Assembly: GCF_000247695.1 (NCBI RefSeq)
Contig: NW_004624776.1
Coordinates: 11,740,619 to 11,804,618 of the forward strand
Direction: 5' to 3'
DNA: 64,000 nucleotides
Origin: Heterocephalus glaber
Lineage: Eukaryota > Chordata > Mammalia > Rodentia > Bathyergidae
The notes below the pieces were generated by a model. That model had not been told where the DNA came from. It made no database searches and was given only the letters and a program-made list of their open reading frames with translations. The number at the start of each line of letters is the position of its first letter. The stretch's first letter is position 1. A program made the translations under genes and the position numbers. Positions 45,921 to 58,458 of this stretch are shown piece by piece.

Positions 45921-47214
45921 TATTAAATCTAATAGTAACTTATGTAAAAACTGCTATCAACTATATTTTCTATTTATTTTCATCACCTAGAAAAATGCTA
46001 AAGCAGGGCTATCCCATGGAACTTTCTGGTACAGTAACTCTTCACTGAATATGGCCAATGAACATTGAACCATGATTAATGCAACTAAGGAACTGAATTT
46101 TCAATTTTATTACCTTTAACCAGGTTAAATTTTAAAGCCACGCATGGCTGGTAACTACCATATTGGGCAACACAGATCTAGATCTACCCTAAATTTTTCC
46201 TGGAGACAACTCTAGGAGACCTTAGTTTACAGTAACTGCAGATGTTATTTTCAGAAATCAAGTTTCTGCCTCTTAGCTCCTTTACTACTAACTTGAAAGT
46301 AGACACTGTCCCTGGACGGTGTTAAGAAAATGTAGTAATATAGAGATTTCAAATTGATGAAACTGAAGTCAGGATTGATTATCTATCTCTTTGGACAGGA
46401 ATTAAGGTTCAAAAGGTTCATATGGTCTTTCTTAAAAAAAATAGGATTTTTTCTCTCTTTCTTTTAAAATAAATTCACAAAATTGAAATGAAATAAAACA
46501 ACTCACAGAACCAAAAAAGTTCTGGTGGCAGAGTCCATGGTCTCTGGCACAGGATGCTAAATCTGCCTGTGCTCGTCCTGTGACCAGTGGTGACACTCAT
46601 CAGGATTTGTACAGTGGGTGTGGAACAGGGCACATCTGGCTTTTCCAGACAGACACTAAAGGACCTTCTCAGGGACAGTCAATCTCCGAAAGGCAGTTTT
46701 TGTCTCATCTCTTTATTTTCATTCTTCCTTTTCTAAAATTTAACAGGCTTCTAGCAGTGTTTACTATAAATAGACCTCATTGGTATTGTCCAGATTTTTA
46801 CCTGAATTAAACCTCTGGCACCTGGGGCAGGTGTGGAGGGCAGCCCTGCTTCTGAGCCTCACCACCAGTTCCTGGAGAGAGCGGTTGCCGAGAACTCAGG
46901 TCAGGCGACAGGTGACTGCTAATGGGACGAGGCAGGAGGAATATAGGACAGGTAGAATTAGAAACAATGCCTTTGGCCATGGAACATCTGTGTTCCAGGA
47001 CTGCTGGCTGAGCTGGCACCAGACAAGAAGGACTTAAACAAGTGTGAACAGTCAAGTTCCTACCTCTCTGGGGACCATGGACCCTCAAGCAAGGGACAGA
47101 ATGACAGTCATCACCAACACAGCCACCTCCCGTTCACTTGCCACATCACTTACTATGAGGAATACATTCTCTTGATTCTAATAAAACAGTTTATCTTTGA
47201 AATTGTGTGTATTT
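45921..47214. other. Gene-free, unassigned
   Basis: 46010-46190 has the rhythm of an old repeat ('ctatcccatggaactttctggtacagtaac', 'ccacgcatggctggtaactaccatattgggcaacacag'), like a hAT/MER relic but too decayed to name. 46550-47150 is unassigned. Confidence 0.35.
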
Positions 47215-47870
47215 TACATTCCCCACTGCTCTCATTGATTTTTTAGTAATAGGAGGAAAATGTGTGCTAATTGACAGTAGGCTTCCTTCTATATAATTTT
47301 TCAGAAGTCACTTCCCCCAGGGAATTAATTTGCTGTAATCTCAGCAGGTGGTTTCAGTATGAGACACATGGTATGAGCCCCGTAGCCACTCATGAAAGCA
47401 AACAGCATTAACTCCATAGTGTGGCTCTGTGTGAGCTCCAGGGGCCTTGTTCACAGTAATGTTAACTACTGGCTGATTATGTTAAAATTCTGTGATTAAT
47501 TTTCATATTGCCTCCTAAAAATTATTGTGACACTTTGAAACTTAATCTTTAAAGTGTCAAATACAGGAAATAAATTCTTTTCTCAACGTCCTCAAGGTTT
47601 CAACTATGAATTAAAATCAGCTTCCTGAGATTCATATGATAGCAAATTGCACTTCATTGTAATTTTTAAGGTGGCACAAGCAATTAACTGTCAAATAGCA
47701 GTACTGCACAAATTCTGTTGCTGATTGAAGTAGTTTTCTAGCTCATGTTGTAATAGCTTGGTTAAAAACAAAATAGTTGTCTGTGAGGTTTGTGTAATTT
47801 CATATGTGGTATGTGTGACAAATAAATTTGGCTTTGTAAAACTACCATGCATTTTGTAATGTTGAGTAGG
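47215..47870. promoter_or_regulatory. Candidate conserved non-coding element, distal
   Basis: About 650 bp without any repeat signature or sustained open frame, AT-rich with many transcription-factor-like cores (AGGGAATTAATTTGCTG, TGTGATTAATTTTCATATTG, AAGCAATTAACTG). This is how deeply conserved enhancers usually look. It lies about 14 kb downstream of GPR12; the target gene is unknown. Confidence 0.35.
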
Positions 47871-48568
47871 TACAGTTGTTGATTGTTTTCAGTTTACCTG
47901 AGTATGCCATTTAGAAACACATTGTCTATCTCTAGAACACAGAGGTTGACTGCAGAAGTTTAGTTTTCAGAAAAACTAAATCTTGAACAGGTAACAAAAC
48001 TTAATTTGGTTATACTGTCACGAGACACTGATTAGATTAATTTGTGTACACACAAAACAATTTTATAATATATAAAAGTGCAAAGATTATACTAAGGAAC
48101 CCATAAGTGAAGCAGAAAATAGTATTTACATGTACTCCAAAAATGCATTTTGATTTCACCTTTGAGGACTTACCTTGTTCTAAGAATATTTTGTGGTAGA
48201 CTTGTATTGTGCTCTTTTCCTGTGCACTGGGAGAGCCTGTGACCGTGACTACCAGCCAGCTGCTGTTCTGCTGGTGGGTCTGAGAGGGGGTCACCAGCCC
48301 CCTTTCCCAAGCAGATTGCCCTAGAGACTTGGGAGTGGGGAAAGGAGAACAAACCTAGGAAACACACTTTCCTTTAGGTGGAATTTGGTATAGATCGGAA
48401 CTATCTGGATGGGTGTGTTTGTGCCAATGCTCCTGTTCAAGGGCAGGGAATCACAGGAAGGCGGGCAGGCTGCAGGGCCTTACGTGGACCAGCACACTGC
48501 CTCACCACACATAGATTTTTTTTCTTGTCCCACGAATTTTTCAGTCAGATGTTAGAATGGTTAGTCCA
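47871..48568. other. Gene-free, unassigned
   Basis: AT-rich to 48200, then mixed composition; no repeat or exon recognised. Confidence 0.3.
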
Positions 48569-48580
48569 TGCCTCTTTCTT

Positions 48581-48673
48581 TCTTTTCTTTCTTTTTTGTA
48601 CCGGGGATTGAACTCCGGAGCTTTCGTTTGTGAGGCAGGCGCTGGAACCACTGAGCTAAATCCCCGGCCCCAT
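48581..48673 (-). mobile_element. tRNA-derived ID-type SINE
   Basis: TTTC-rich tail tract, TTTTTTGTACCGGGGATTGAAC, 'gtgaggcaggcgctggaacc', 'actgagctaaatccccggcccc'. Target-site duplication TGCCTCTTTCTT at 48569-48580 and 48674-48685. Confidence 0.93.
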
Positions 48674-49081
48674 TGCCTCTTTCTTACAGACAAGCAACAA
48701 GTGCTAAGGACTGGGACAGGAGCATAATTAGGAACCTCTCTCTTGAGTCTAGCTTCAGTAATCTCCAAGCAATAGCACCTCCTTTCTCTCTGTGAATTTG
48801 GGCAGGCACAAAGCTGTGGTCTAGGAAGAGGTTCAATGTTCCCCACAACTCTAGTCATCAGGACTTACAAAGCAGCATCCCCTACCATACAATTTTCCCT
48901 TTAGATGTGGAGAATACAGCCCAAGAGCCCTAGCAGTTGCCTAAAACTCCAATTGGTGCCCTAAATATACACTATATTTTTCCTGTAAATACATAACTCT
49001 GATAAAGTTTAATTTACAAAGTAAGTACAATAGGATATTAACAATGATAAAATAGACAACTATAAAAATATATTATAATGA

Positions 49082-49173
49082 GGGTCGGGGACTTAGCTCA
49101 GTGGTTCCACTCCCTGCCTCACAAGTGCAAGGTCCTGAGTTCGATCCCTGGTACCCCCCCCCAAAATATATAT
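49082..49173 (+). mobile_element. tRNA-derived ID-type SINE
   Basis: GGGTCGGGGACTTAGCTCAG (box A), box B GAGTTCGATCC, GGTACC, then C-rich and AT-rich tail. Target-site duplication ATATATTATAATGA at 49068-49081 and 49174-49187. Confidence 0.93.
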
Positions 49174-49187
49174 ATATATTATAATGA

Positions 49188-50525
49188 AAGTTATGTGACT
49201 ATAGTTTCTTACTCTCAACATAGCTTACTGTACTGTACATCTTGGAAACCTCAATATAAAAATTTCCTCACTCTATTAAGCTGATAATCTACTCCTTTTC
49301 ACTTAAGCCAAGCACTTTATGGCTTCTCAGGTATATCTGAATTGCTAGCATCACTACACTTACGGTTTGAAGCTGTTATTATGTAACATAAAGATCACCT
49401 GAATACAAGCCCTTCCATACTGCAACAGTCAATCTGAAAACTAAGACATGTGCTAAGCAACTAAAGAGTGAGTAGCATATACAATGTGGATACTTGGAAC
49501 AAAGGGATGATTCATGTTTGAGTGAGACAGAGTGGGAAGGCAAGAGATTTCAGCAAGCTACTCAGAATGGTGTGCAATTTTAAACTTATGAAATGATTAT
49601 TTCTGGAATTTAGTATTTAATATGTTCAGATCACAGTTGAACATGGCTAACTGAAACCAAAGGAGGTAAAACCACAGATAAGGGAACTCTAGCACATGGG
49701 TCAGGAAGGCACCCGCTGGGGCTGCCGGGAAGCAGGCAAAGACCTACAAAACCAGTCTCAGAGAGGGTGTTGACTGGTCTCCCACCAAAAAAACCAGAAG
49801 AGAAATACATTTATCTCTGTTTTTAAACATTTCACACAGGCTTAGGGTAGAATGATTAGGGTTGTCATAAGCAGATTACCACTGGATAAGTGGCCTTACT
49901 TTTGTATTATTCAGAGACAGAGAAGTAAGCCTTTCCCCAAAACAGACCCTATTCCTAAGAGTGCATTGCCCGTATCAGGACATCAGTTGAGGATTAAGCT
50001 AGGTTGGTAACCCAGGCTTTCCATTGGATTTAGAGAAAGGTGACCCAGACAGCTTTCTAGAGCAATGGTTTTTGGGGCACGGGTCAGCTTTACTGAGACA
50101 AATCTTCCATAAGTCAGTCACCCAGGATTGGTTGCAACTCACAGATCAAAACTACACAGCCACCATCCCCAGACATCTGACTCAGTCTTCATAGCAGCCC
50201 CCTGCTCCTAATATAGTTGCTTCACACAATTATGTTCCTTCCCCAGACTGGCAATCTAGACCTTTCCCCATGAGGTACAAATTCCCCACAGGGCCATTGT
50301 CTGGGTCAGATGGGGTCCTCATGTTCATTTGGTGCCTCCCTTCCCAGGCCCTTCTCTTGCAATTGGACCAAGCCCAATCCACCAGCACAGCCCGCACTTT
50401 TCTGTTTAACTCATTATAGACAAAAGTTGCATCCTTGAGCAGATTGCAAGCTACATCTTCTGGGCTATCGTCATCAGATAGAACTGCCTGTGTGACTTTG
50501 GTAAGTATTTTTATATTTGTAAAAT
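49188..50525. other. Gene-free; one unexplained minus frame at the right end
   Basis: 49190-50225 is AT-rich to mixed, with nothing assignable. 50230-50535 keeps a minus-strand frame open up to the SINE at 50536; see findings. Confidence 0.35.
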
Positions 50526-50535
50526 TAAATCTACT

Positions 50536-50620
50536 GGCCTGGGGAAATAGCTCAGTAGCACTGCACCTGCCTGGCAAGCGCAAAATCCTGAGTTTTATCC
50601 CTGGTACCAAAAAAAAGGAC
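50536..50620 (+). mobile_element. tRNA-derived ID-type SINE
   Basis: 'ggcctggggaaatagctcagtagc', 'gcctggcaagcgc', box B-like 'gagttttatccc', GGTACC plus A8. Target-site duplication TAAATCTACT at 50526-50535 and 50621-50630. Confidence 0.9.
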
Positions 50621-50630
50621 TAAATCTACT

Positions 50631-51224
50631 CATTTATAAGATGATGCTAATGGGATCATGAATATATAGTAGCATCTACCTGTGGCATAAGAAATGAAGC
50701 TAGTTTTACCATTGTGAATGAAAATTGTCCTGAGTATCAGTAAAAGCAAGTTTCCTCAAACCTTAAAAGGCATATATTGTTTCCCAAAGAATAAGCAAAG
50801 CCTAGAGACTTGAAGGGAAACATCTAAAATCATAGCAAGGGGTCATGGAGAGGGCTTGTGTGTCTCCTACCTCCCCACCCTGGGTTGGTTGTCTAAGACC
50901 AAAGTGGTAGAAATGTGGCAAGTTAGCAGAATTTAGCAAAATTCTTTAGACACACTAAAGGTACTAGTTCATTATAGACAATTTTAAAAACCACAAAGAA
51001 GGACTCATCAATCTAGATGCTTCTGTCCATGGATAACCACTTGAAGTTAGAATATATTTTTTTCTTCCATTTTTTATAAATGCATTTCTAAAATCTGAGA
51101 CCATACTTTTACAAGTGATAACAGCTAACACAGCCAGGCAAAGTGCTAAGTGCTTTTCCAGTATTCTATTTAATAACATAACTTAAAAAATATTTTTTCA
51201 CTTAATGTACAGTGAACTTATGTC
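50631..51224. other. Gene-free AT-rich sequence
   Basis: No repeat or exon recognised. 51115-51180 has a MIR-like 'gataacagctaacac' and 'ggcaaagtgctaagtgctttt'. Confidence 0.35.
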
Positions 51225-51659
51225 TTCTTTTTCCTTAAGTTTATTGGTACATTTTAGGTATACAATATGATGACATTCATCATTGGAAATTTGTACCTTT
51301 ACATGATATATCTTGGTTATACTTTTTTCCCATTCTGCTGCCCTCCCTTCAACCCCTCAACCCCTCCTTATTAACAAAGACTTTGCTTCCATTTTTTCCT
51401 TTTCTCATATTAATTCCATTCCCTTCTTTCCTTTCCCCTACCCCTCCCACTTCCTCTTCCCCTTTAGACTTTTACTGTTTCACATTCTTTATTATACATT
51501 TTGATTCTTATTTACACTTTCACTTTCTCACACCAGAGAAACTATTCCGTATTTACAAGTGTGCCCTATTTATTTCATTTAAGAGTATGGGCTTAATGTG
51601 CATCCATTTAGCTATAAATGACTCTAGTTTTTCATTCTTTATGGCTGAGTAGTACTCCA

Positions 51660-54600
51660 TTTTATAAAAAAAACCACATCTTCTTTATCCAATCTCCAGT
51701 TGATGGGTAATTGGGGTGTTTCCAAGTTTTAGCTATTACAAACTGTGCCGCTATAAACATGGGTGCACATATATTTCTGTGGTATGATTCTATTAATTCT
51801 TTTGGGAAGATACCCAGCAGGGGAATAGCTGGGTCAAATGGAACCTCTAGTCCTAGTTTTTTTGAGGTATCTCCATGTTGATCACCACAGTGGTTGCACC
51901 AGCCTACACTCCCATCAACAATGGAGATGAGTTTCTTTCTTTCCACAACCCCACCAGCATTTGTTATTGGTTGATTTCTTCATAGCAGCCATTCTTTCTA
52001 GAGTGAGGTGGAACCTCAGTGTTGTTTTCCTCTGCATATCTTGAATGACCAGTGGTATTGAACATTTTTTCATGTTTATTTGCTATTTTTACTTCTTTGT
52101 CTGAGAAATGTCTGTTCATTTTAGATGTCCATTTTTGGATTGGGTCTTTAAATTTTGGGGGGAGTCTGATTTTTTAAAGTTCCTTATATCTTATAGATAG
52201 TAGTCCCTTGTCTGAGGAAAAGCTGGTAAAAATTTTTCTCATATTGTAGGTTGTCTCTTAGCTCAGTTGGTGCTTTCTCTTGCAGTGCAAAAACTTTTTA
52301 ATAGGATGAGATCCCAGTTGTTGTTTCTCTGTGCTAGTTCCCATGCTACTGAGGTTTTGTACATGAAGTCTTTTCCTATGGCAATGTCTTCAAGAGTTCT
52401 ACCTAACTTATCTTCCAGAAAGTTTAGGGTTTCAGTTTTAATATTTAGATCTTTGATCCACTTCGATTTTAGTTTAGTGCATGGTAAAAGATATGTTTAG
52501 TTTTACACTGTGACAGGTTGAAATCCAGCTTTTCCAACACCATTTATTAAAGAGGCTATCTTTCCTCCAGTGAGGGTGGTTGGCTCCTTTGTCAAAGATG
52601 AGGTGACTGAGTGTATCTGGAGTTGTGTCTGCATCTTCTAATCTATTCCACTGATCCTCGGGTCTGTTTCTTTGTCAGTACCATGCTGTTTTTATCACAG
52701 GGGCTTTGTAGTATAGTTTCATGTTGAGGATTGTGATGCCCCTTGTCCTGTCTTTGTTGCCTAGGATGGCTTTTGCTATTCTAGGTCTCTTCTGGTTCCA
52801 AATGAATTTTTGGATTATTTTCTCTAGTTCTGTGAAATATGCTGCTGGGATTTCAATCGGGATTGCATTGAATCCATACAGCAATTTTGGAAGTATGACC
52901 ATTTTTGCTATATTGGTCCATCTTACCCAGGAGCAAGTGATGTCTTTCCATTTTCTAATATCCTCTTCAATCTCTTTTTTCAGAGTGCTGTAGTTTTCAA
53001 GGTAGAGGTCTTTTACTTCCTTCATTAGATTGATTCCTAGATATTTCATTTTTTTGGATGCTATTGTGAAAGGAATTGTTTCCACAATTTCTTTCTCAAT
53101 GAGTGTTGTTTGTGTACAAGAAGGCTATTGATTTTTGTGTGTTGACCTTGTATCCATCTTCTCTACTGAATCTGTCAATTAAGTTGAGAAGATTTTTAGC
53201 AGAGTTTTTTTGAGTCTTCTATGTAGAGTATCATGTCATCAGCAAATAATGACAGTTTAAATTCTTCTAATCTTTGTACCTTTTATTTCTTTCTCTTGTC
53301 TAATTGCTGTGGCTAATGTTTCCAGAACTGTATTGAACAGGAGTGGTGATAGTGGATATCCTTGTCTTATTCCTGATTTAGTGTGAAAGCTTTCAGTTTT
53401 AGACCATTTAGTATGATGTTGGCTGTTGGTTTTTCATAGATAGCCTTTATCAGATTGAAATAAAGACCATCAATTCCAATTTTCTGTAAGGTTATTATTA
53501 TTATTATTTTTTTTTGGTACTGGGGATCGAACATTGGACCTTGCACTTGCAAGGCAGGCAGCAGAACCACTGAGCTAAATCCCCAGCCCTTTTGTAGGGT
53601 TTTTAATCATGAATGGGTGTTGGATTTTGTTGAATGCTTTTTCTGCATCTATTGAGATGATCATATGGTTTTTGTCCTCAAGTCTGTTAATATAGTGTAT
53701 TACATTTATTGATTTATGTATATTGAGCCATCCTTGCATCCCTGGGATGAATCCCACTTGGTCAGGTTATATGATCTTCTTGATGATACTCTGTAATATG
53801 TTTGCCAGTATCTTATTGAGAATTTTTGCATCTATATTCATTAGGGAGATTGGCCTGTAGTTCTCTTTTAGTTGGGTCTTTCTCTGCTTTCAGAACCAAA
53901 GTAATGCTTGCTTCCAGGAATGAATTTGGGAGTACCGCTTCCCTTTCAATTTCATTAAAGAGTTTGAGAAGTAGTGGCATTAACTCTTCTCTATATTTCT
54001 TGTAGTATTCAGCAGTAAACCCTGAGATTTTTAATTATGTTTTCAATTTTGCTGATTGAAATTGGGGTGTTTAGAATTTTTATATCTTCTTTGTTCAGCT
54101 TTAGTAATTCATATGTATCTAAGAATTTGTCCATTTCTTTCTTCTGTGTTTTCTGTTTTATTGGAGTACAGGTTCTCAAAGTAGGTATTGATGAGTCTCT
54201 GGATTTCTGCTGGATCTGTTGTGATTTCACCTTTTTAATTCCTAATTGCATAGATTTGAGCCTTTTCTTTCCTTTTTTTTTTTTGATAAGGTCGGCTAAA
54301 GGTTTATAGATTTTATTTATTCTTTCAAAGAACCAACTCTTAGATTTGTTGATTTTTTGGTATTGTTCTCTCAGTCTCCATTGCATTGATTTCTGCTCTG
54401 ATCTTTGTAATTTCCTCCCTTGTATGAGCTTTGGGTTTGTCCTGCTCTTCTTTTTCTAGGAGCTTGAGGTTCAGCATTAGATTGTTTATTTGAATTCACT
54501 CTGTTTTTCTAGTATGGCCATTCAATGCTATGAATTTCCCTCATAGAACTGGTTCATTGTGTCCCATAGGTTCCTGTATGTTGTATTGGTATTATCATTT

Positions 54601-55418
54601 AATTGTGGAAATTAATTTATTCTTTAACTTCCTCTGTGACCCATTGGTTGTTCAGGAGAGTGTTATTCAATTTCCATGTGTTTGTGAATTTTTTGAGGCT
54701 TCTTATGCTATTGATCTCCAGTTTAATTGCACTATGGTCTGATAATATACAGGGGATAACTTCAATTTCTTTGCTTTTACTTAAACATGTTCTATGAGCT
54801 AGCATGTGGTCTATTTTGGTAAATGACCCATGTGCAGCTGAAAAGAATGTGTATTCTGATTTTGTGGGGTGGAATACTCTGTAGACATCTATTAAGTCCA
54901 TTTGTTCAAAAGTTTGGTTCAGTCCTAGTATTTCATTGTTGATTTTCTATCTAGATGATCTGTTTAGTTGTGACAGTGGTGCATTGAGGTCCCCTACTAC
55001 AATTATATTATTGCTTATTTGGTTTTTCAGGTCCATTAATATTTGTTTGATATAGTTGGGAGCACTAGTATTTGGTGCATAGATATTTATGATTGCCATC
55101 TCTTCCTCTTGGATTGTTCCCTTTACAAGGATGTAGTGACCATCTTTGTCTCTCTTAATTAGTTTTTGAAATCTACTTTGTCTGCAAAAAGATTGCTACC
55201 CCTGCCATTTTCCGGGTTCCTGTCATATGGAGAATTGTTTTCCATCCTTTTACTTTCAGTCTATGAATTTCTTTTTCAGTTAAGTGTGTTTCTTGTATAC
55301 AGCATATTGTTGGATTTTGCTTCTTAATCCATTCTGTCAGTCTATTTCTTTTGATTGGTGAATTGAGGCCATTAACATGGATGGTTATAAGTGATAAATA
55401 TTGACTTGTCCTTGTCAT
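51660..55418 (-). pseudogene. L1 ORF2 relic (endonuclease and reverse transcriptase), broken
   Basis: The endonuclease N-terminus is readable from 55418 (NGLNSPIKRNRL, then QETHLTE). Its C-terminal SDHSAIKLEI motif lies at about 54720. The reverse transcriptase catalytic FADD is encoded by the complement of 53235-53246, and PAIPLLGIFPKE near the carboxyl end by about 51800-51835. Frames change many times and a SINE sits at 53494-53590, so no product is possible. Confidence 0.9.
53494..53590 (-). mobile_element. ID-type SINE inserted in L1 ORF2
   Basis: (ATT)n and T tract, TTGGTACTGGGGATCGAAC, 'gcacttgcaaggcaggcagc', 'actgagctaaatccccagccc'. Imperfect duplication TTCTGTAAGGTT / TTTTGTAGGGTT on the two sides. 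Confidence 0.92.
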
Positions 55419-55449
55419 GATATTTTCCTCTTGTTGGCTCTTTTATTTG

Positions 55450-56495
55450 TATTTTTCCCCCTTTCCCTTTAATTTCTTGCCTTGCCTGATGGCTTTGCTC
55501 TGTTGGATTTCATGGAGTTGTGATGTTCATTGTCTTTTTCTAGGGTATTGTTTAGAATTGTTTGGAGTGCTGGTTTGGTACTCATGGATTTTTCATGTGT
55601 TCTTTGTTGTCAAAGTATCTAATTTCCCCATTGATTTTGAAAGACAATTTTGTAGGATACAACAATCTAGGTTAGAGGTTATTTTCTTTTAGGGCTTGAA
55701 ATACTTCACTCCAGGCTCTCCTTGACTTGAGCATTTGTATTAAAAAGTCTGCTGTGATTCTGATGGGCTTACCTTTGTATGTGATTTGTTTCTTTTCTCT
55801 AAGTCCTTCTAGAATTTTGTTCTTCTGTTGGGTTTCTGGGATCTTGACTATTATATGTCTAGGTGTAGATTTTTTTGATCATCTTAGTTGGCGTCCTATA
55901 TGCCTCATTTATCTGTATGCCAAATTCATTTCCTTCTGCCATTACTTCTGTGAACATTTTTTTTATGTCATTTGTACTTTCTCCTGCTTTATCATGGACT
56001 CCTGTCAGTCTTATGTTATTCTTCTTTGTATCATCTAGCAACTGCTGGATCAATTTCTCATGATCCCTTACTATTTTTAAGAAATCTTCTTTTTCATGGT
56101 CACTAACCCCAATCCTGTCTTTTATATCTGATATTCTATCTTCACATTGGCTCATTCTGCTGTCAATACTTTCAATGAAGTTTTTAGTCTCCTGAATATC
56201 TGTTTGAATTTGTTTCATGGATTCAATTTCTTTCCTATGTTGGGCATTCATGGTTTCCATTTATTTCCTATCCTGGGCATTCATGGCTTCCATCATGGTC
56301 CTGAGCTCATCTATTTTTTTTATCTGTTTCTGTTATAGAGTCTCTAATCATGTCTTTCATTCTGCTCACCATTACTGTAGTTATCTGGGAAACTATTTCT
56401 GTTTTGAATTTTTCTAGAGCCTCATTCATCTGTTTTGTTACTTCCTGTGCTATCAGTTCAGAGTGTCCAGGTAGTTGATTATCAGATTTTTCCAC
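55450..56495 (-). pseudogene. L1 ORF1 relic (RNA-binding chaperone), broken
   Basis: The frame opens at 56495 with a Gln/Glu/Lys-rich, coiled-coil-like N-terminus, shifts near 56270, and continues at 56260-55859 with a heptad-rich segment and an RNA-recognition-like stretch (NNIRLTGVHD). The C-terminal third (to about 55450) is interrupted by stops. In live L1s this protein trimerises on L1 RNA. Confidence 0.8.
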
Positions 56496-57272
56496 TTTGT
56501 TGCCCCCCAGAATTTGCCTGTGGTGAGCTGAAAGTCTGGGTTTGAGCCTTGTTTAGGTGTCTTCTCATTTCTATTTTTGTTGTTGGTGCTGTTTTTAGTT
56601 TAATTCCTGGGCTGATACTTCAATATTGCTTATTGTGAGTATCTTTATTGCTTGTATTTAGAATCCTTATGTAATCATTGCTTCTCAGAGGTGTCTTCCA
56701 GGTGTAGCAGGTCTTTAGGCTTTGAGTCTCTAATGACTCCTAGGCAATCTCATTTTCAGTATACCAGGGAGGACAACTGATTAGATCAATCATGACACCT
56801 TAGCTCAAGTGACACAATCAGCATCAACAATAGCATCAAACACAACTTAGAAAATGACAATTTGTGGTAGCTATTAATCTGTCACCTTTAACCCATGAGC
56901 TAGATCAAAATCAAGGACAAGCCCAAAATATGTTTGTAGTAAATAAACCCTTCAATATAGCAACTATAGCCTTTGGGATGAGGACTTAGAAAGAGTTGAG
57001 AAGGGAGGGATAGAGAGATAGAAGGAGTTAGAAGTGAGGCTAGAGGATACAGCAAATTTTGAGAAATTGTTGAATTCAAGAGGAAAAGACAGAGCAAAAG
57101 AACAAAGACAAGAACAGAATAAACTAACAGCAATAGGAAAGCTAGAAACTTTATTCATCTTCCTATAAGAATAATGACAATCAAGAGAAGGAAAGAGAGA
57201 GAAAAACAATCTGAAATAGCACAAGGATAGGAACAAAGAGGGAAAGAAATGTAGAACAAGAAGGGAGAAAGA

Positions 57273-57353
57273 GGGCCAAGGTTTTAGTTCAGTGGTTCTG
57301 GTGCCTGCTGCACAACCTCAAGGTCCTGAGTTCAATCCTTGGTACAAAAAAAA
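57273..57353 (+). mobile_element. ID-type SINE inserted in L1 5' UTR
   Basis: GGGCCAAGGTTTTAGTTCAG, 'aaggtcctgagttcaatcc', TTGGTAC plus A10. Near-duplicated flanks (AGAAGGGAGAAAGAG before, AGAAGGGAGAGAGAA after). Confidence 0.88.
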
Positions 57354-57385
57354 AAGAAGGGAGAGAGAAAAAAAGAAAAGAAAAA

Positions 57386-57409
57386 ATATATACATATATA
57401 TATATATAA
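57386..57409. repeat. (TA)n run
   Basis: ATATATACATATATATATATATA after the SINE tail. Confidence 0.9.
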
Positions 57410-57915
57410 ATTTTTTAAATGAGCAGGCCTTCTTCAGGGTATGTCTCTACTGTCACAGTAGACAACATGGGACACAGTGTGCAGATCTATGTTGATTATT
57501 CTCAGCAGGCCAGCTGTAGTCCACTGAGATTCAGGCTGATTTCTGGCTGCAAGGCCTAAGTTGAGGTCCCTGATATCCTGCAGGATTGAACTCTGCAAGG
57601 TTCTACTGCAGATTCCAGCTGCCCTTCCCCCAAAGCAAGCCTGGATTCCTTGGGAGGTGCTAATCCCACCAATTTACCAACCACAGTAGTCTAGTGTACC
57701 TTTATTGCAGAGATTTTCTTCACTTTCCCAGTGGGCTTCAATTTTTCATTGAGGAGCCTCAGAGAGCCCCTCTCTCTGTTGTTCACTTCTGTTCTATCTT
57801 CTGCAGCTCATGACCATGGCCTTTATGGCTCCCTAGAGCCTCTGCAGTGCCGATTCAGATATCAGGAGGTCCACGTGGCATGGTTCAGGAGTGGTGCTGG
57901 CCTCCTTGCCCAGTG

Positions 57916-58458
57916 AACTTATTTCTATAAGCATGACACATTCTTCAGCCACATAATTTTTAATGACTTAGAATTTTTTTGAATAAAATACCATTGCTTA
58001 CTTAGCCAATTTCCACTCTCAAGGTCATCTCCAGTTTCATTATTGGAAATGTACTTCAAGGAATATCCTTGAGTACTCATTTCCCACACCTATGATTTTC
58101 CCCTACAGCTTTCTAGAAAAAATAATTGCATCAGAATTCCAAACTGCCTTCTAGATAACTCTTTGCAACCACCCTGCCAAGGTGCAAGTAAATGCTCAGT
58201 AGACTTTGGATTCCATTGTGTATACAGTTGCACAGACAAAGGAAGACAGAATGGTTTTGATGACTGTTGAATAAGTCCTGATTTACTGGCTGTACTCAGT
58301 GGTGCCTATTGGTTGCTCGGTATTGCTTAAGAGACAGAGGAAAAGAATCAGGAAGCTAGTAAGTAAGAAAACTCCAAGCAAACTTAAAAAGAGGTTTGAA
58401 GACTACCTTCTCTGTACCAGTCTAATTTCTATTAATCCAATATGTCCACTTGCAGGCA
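57916..58458. other. Gene-free, unassigned
   Basis: 57960-58200 recalls an old L1 3' passage ('accattgcttacttagcc', 'ctgccttctagataactctttgcaaccaccctgcca'), but it is too diverged to place. Confidence 0.35.

Larger units (their letters stand above)
51225..57915 (-). mobile_element. Near full-length L1 retrotransposon, inactivated
   Basis: Read on the minus strand it shows a GC-richer 5' UTR (about 57915-56500), ORF1 (about 56495-55450), ORF2 (about 55418-51660) and a 3' UTR with pyrimidine-rich antisense tracts (51300-51480), ending GTACCAATAAAC at about 51238. Its 3' end matches the fragment at 1-117. Both reading frames are broken. SINEs interrupt it at 53494-53590 and 57273-57353, so those insertions are younger. 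The 5' limit is approximate; no clear target-site duplication was found. Confidence 0.9.

Noticed and set aside
49082..49160. tRNA-like sequence with box A and box B, as a true tRNA gene
   Set aside because: It has an A/C-rich tail, target-site duplications and no cloverleaf 3' acceptor half; it is a SINE. The same applies to the other ID copies.
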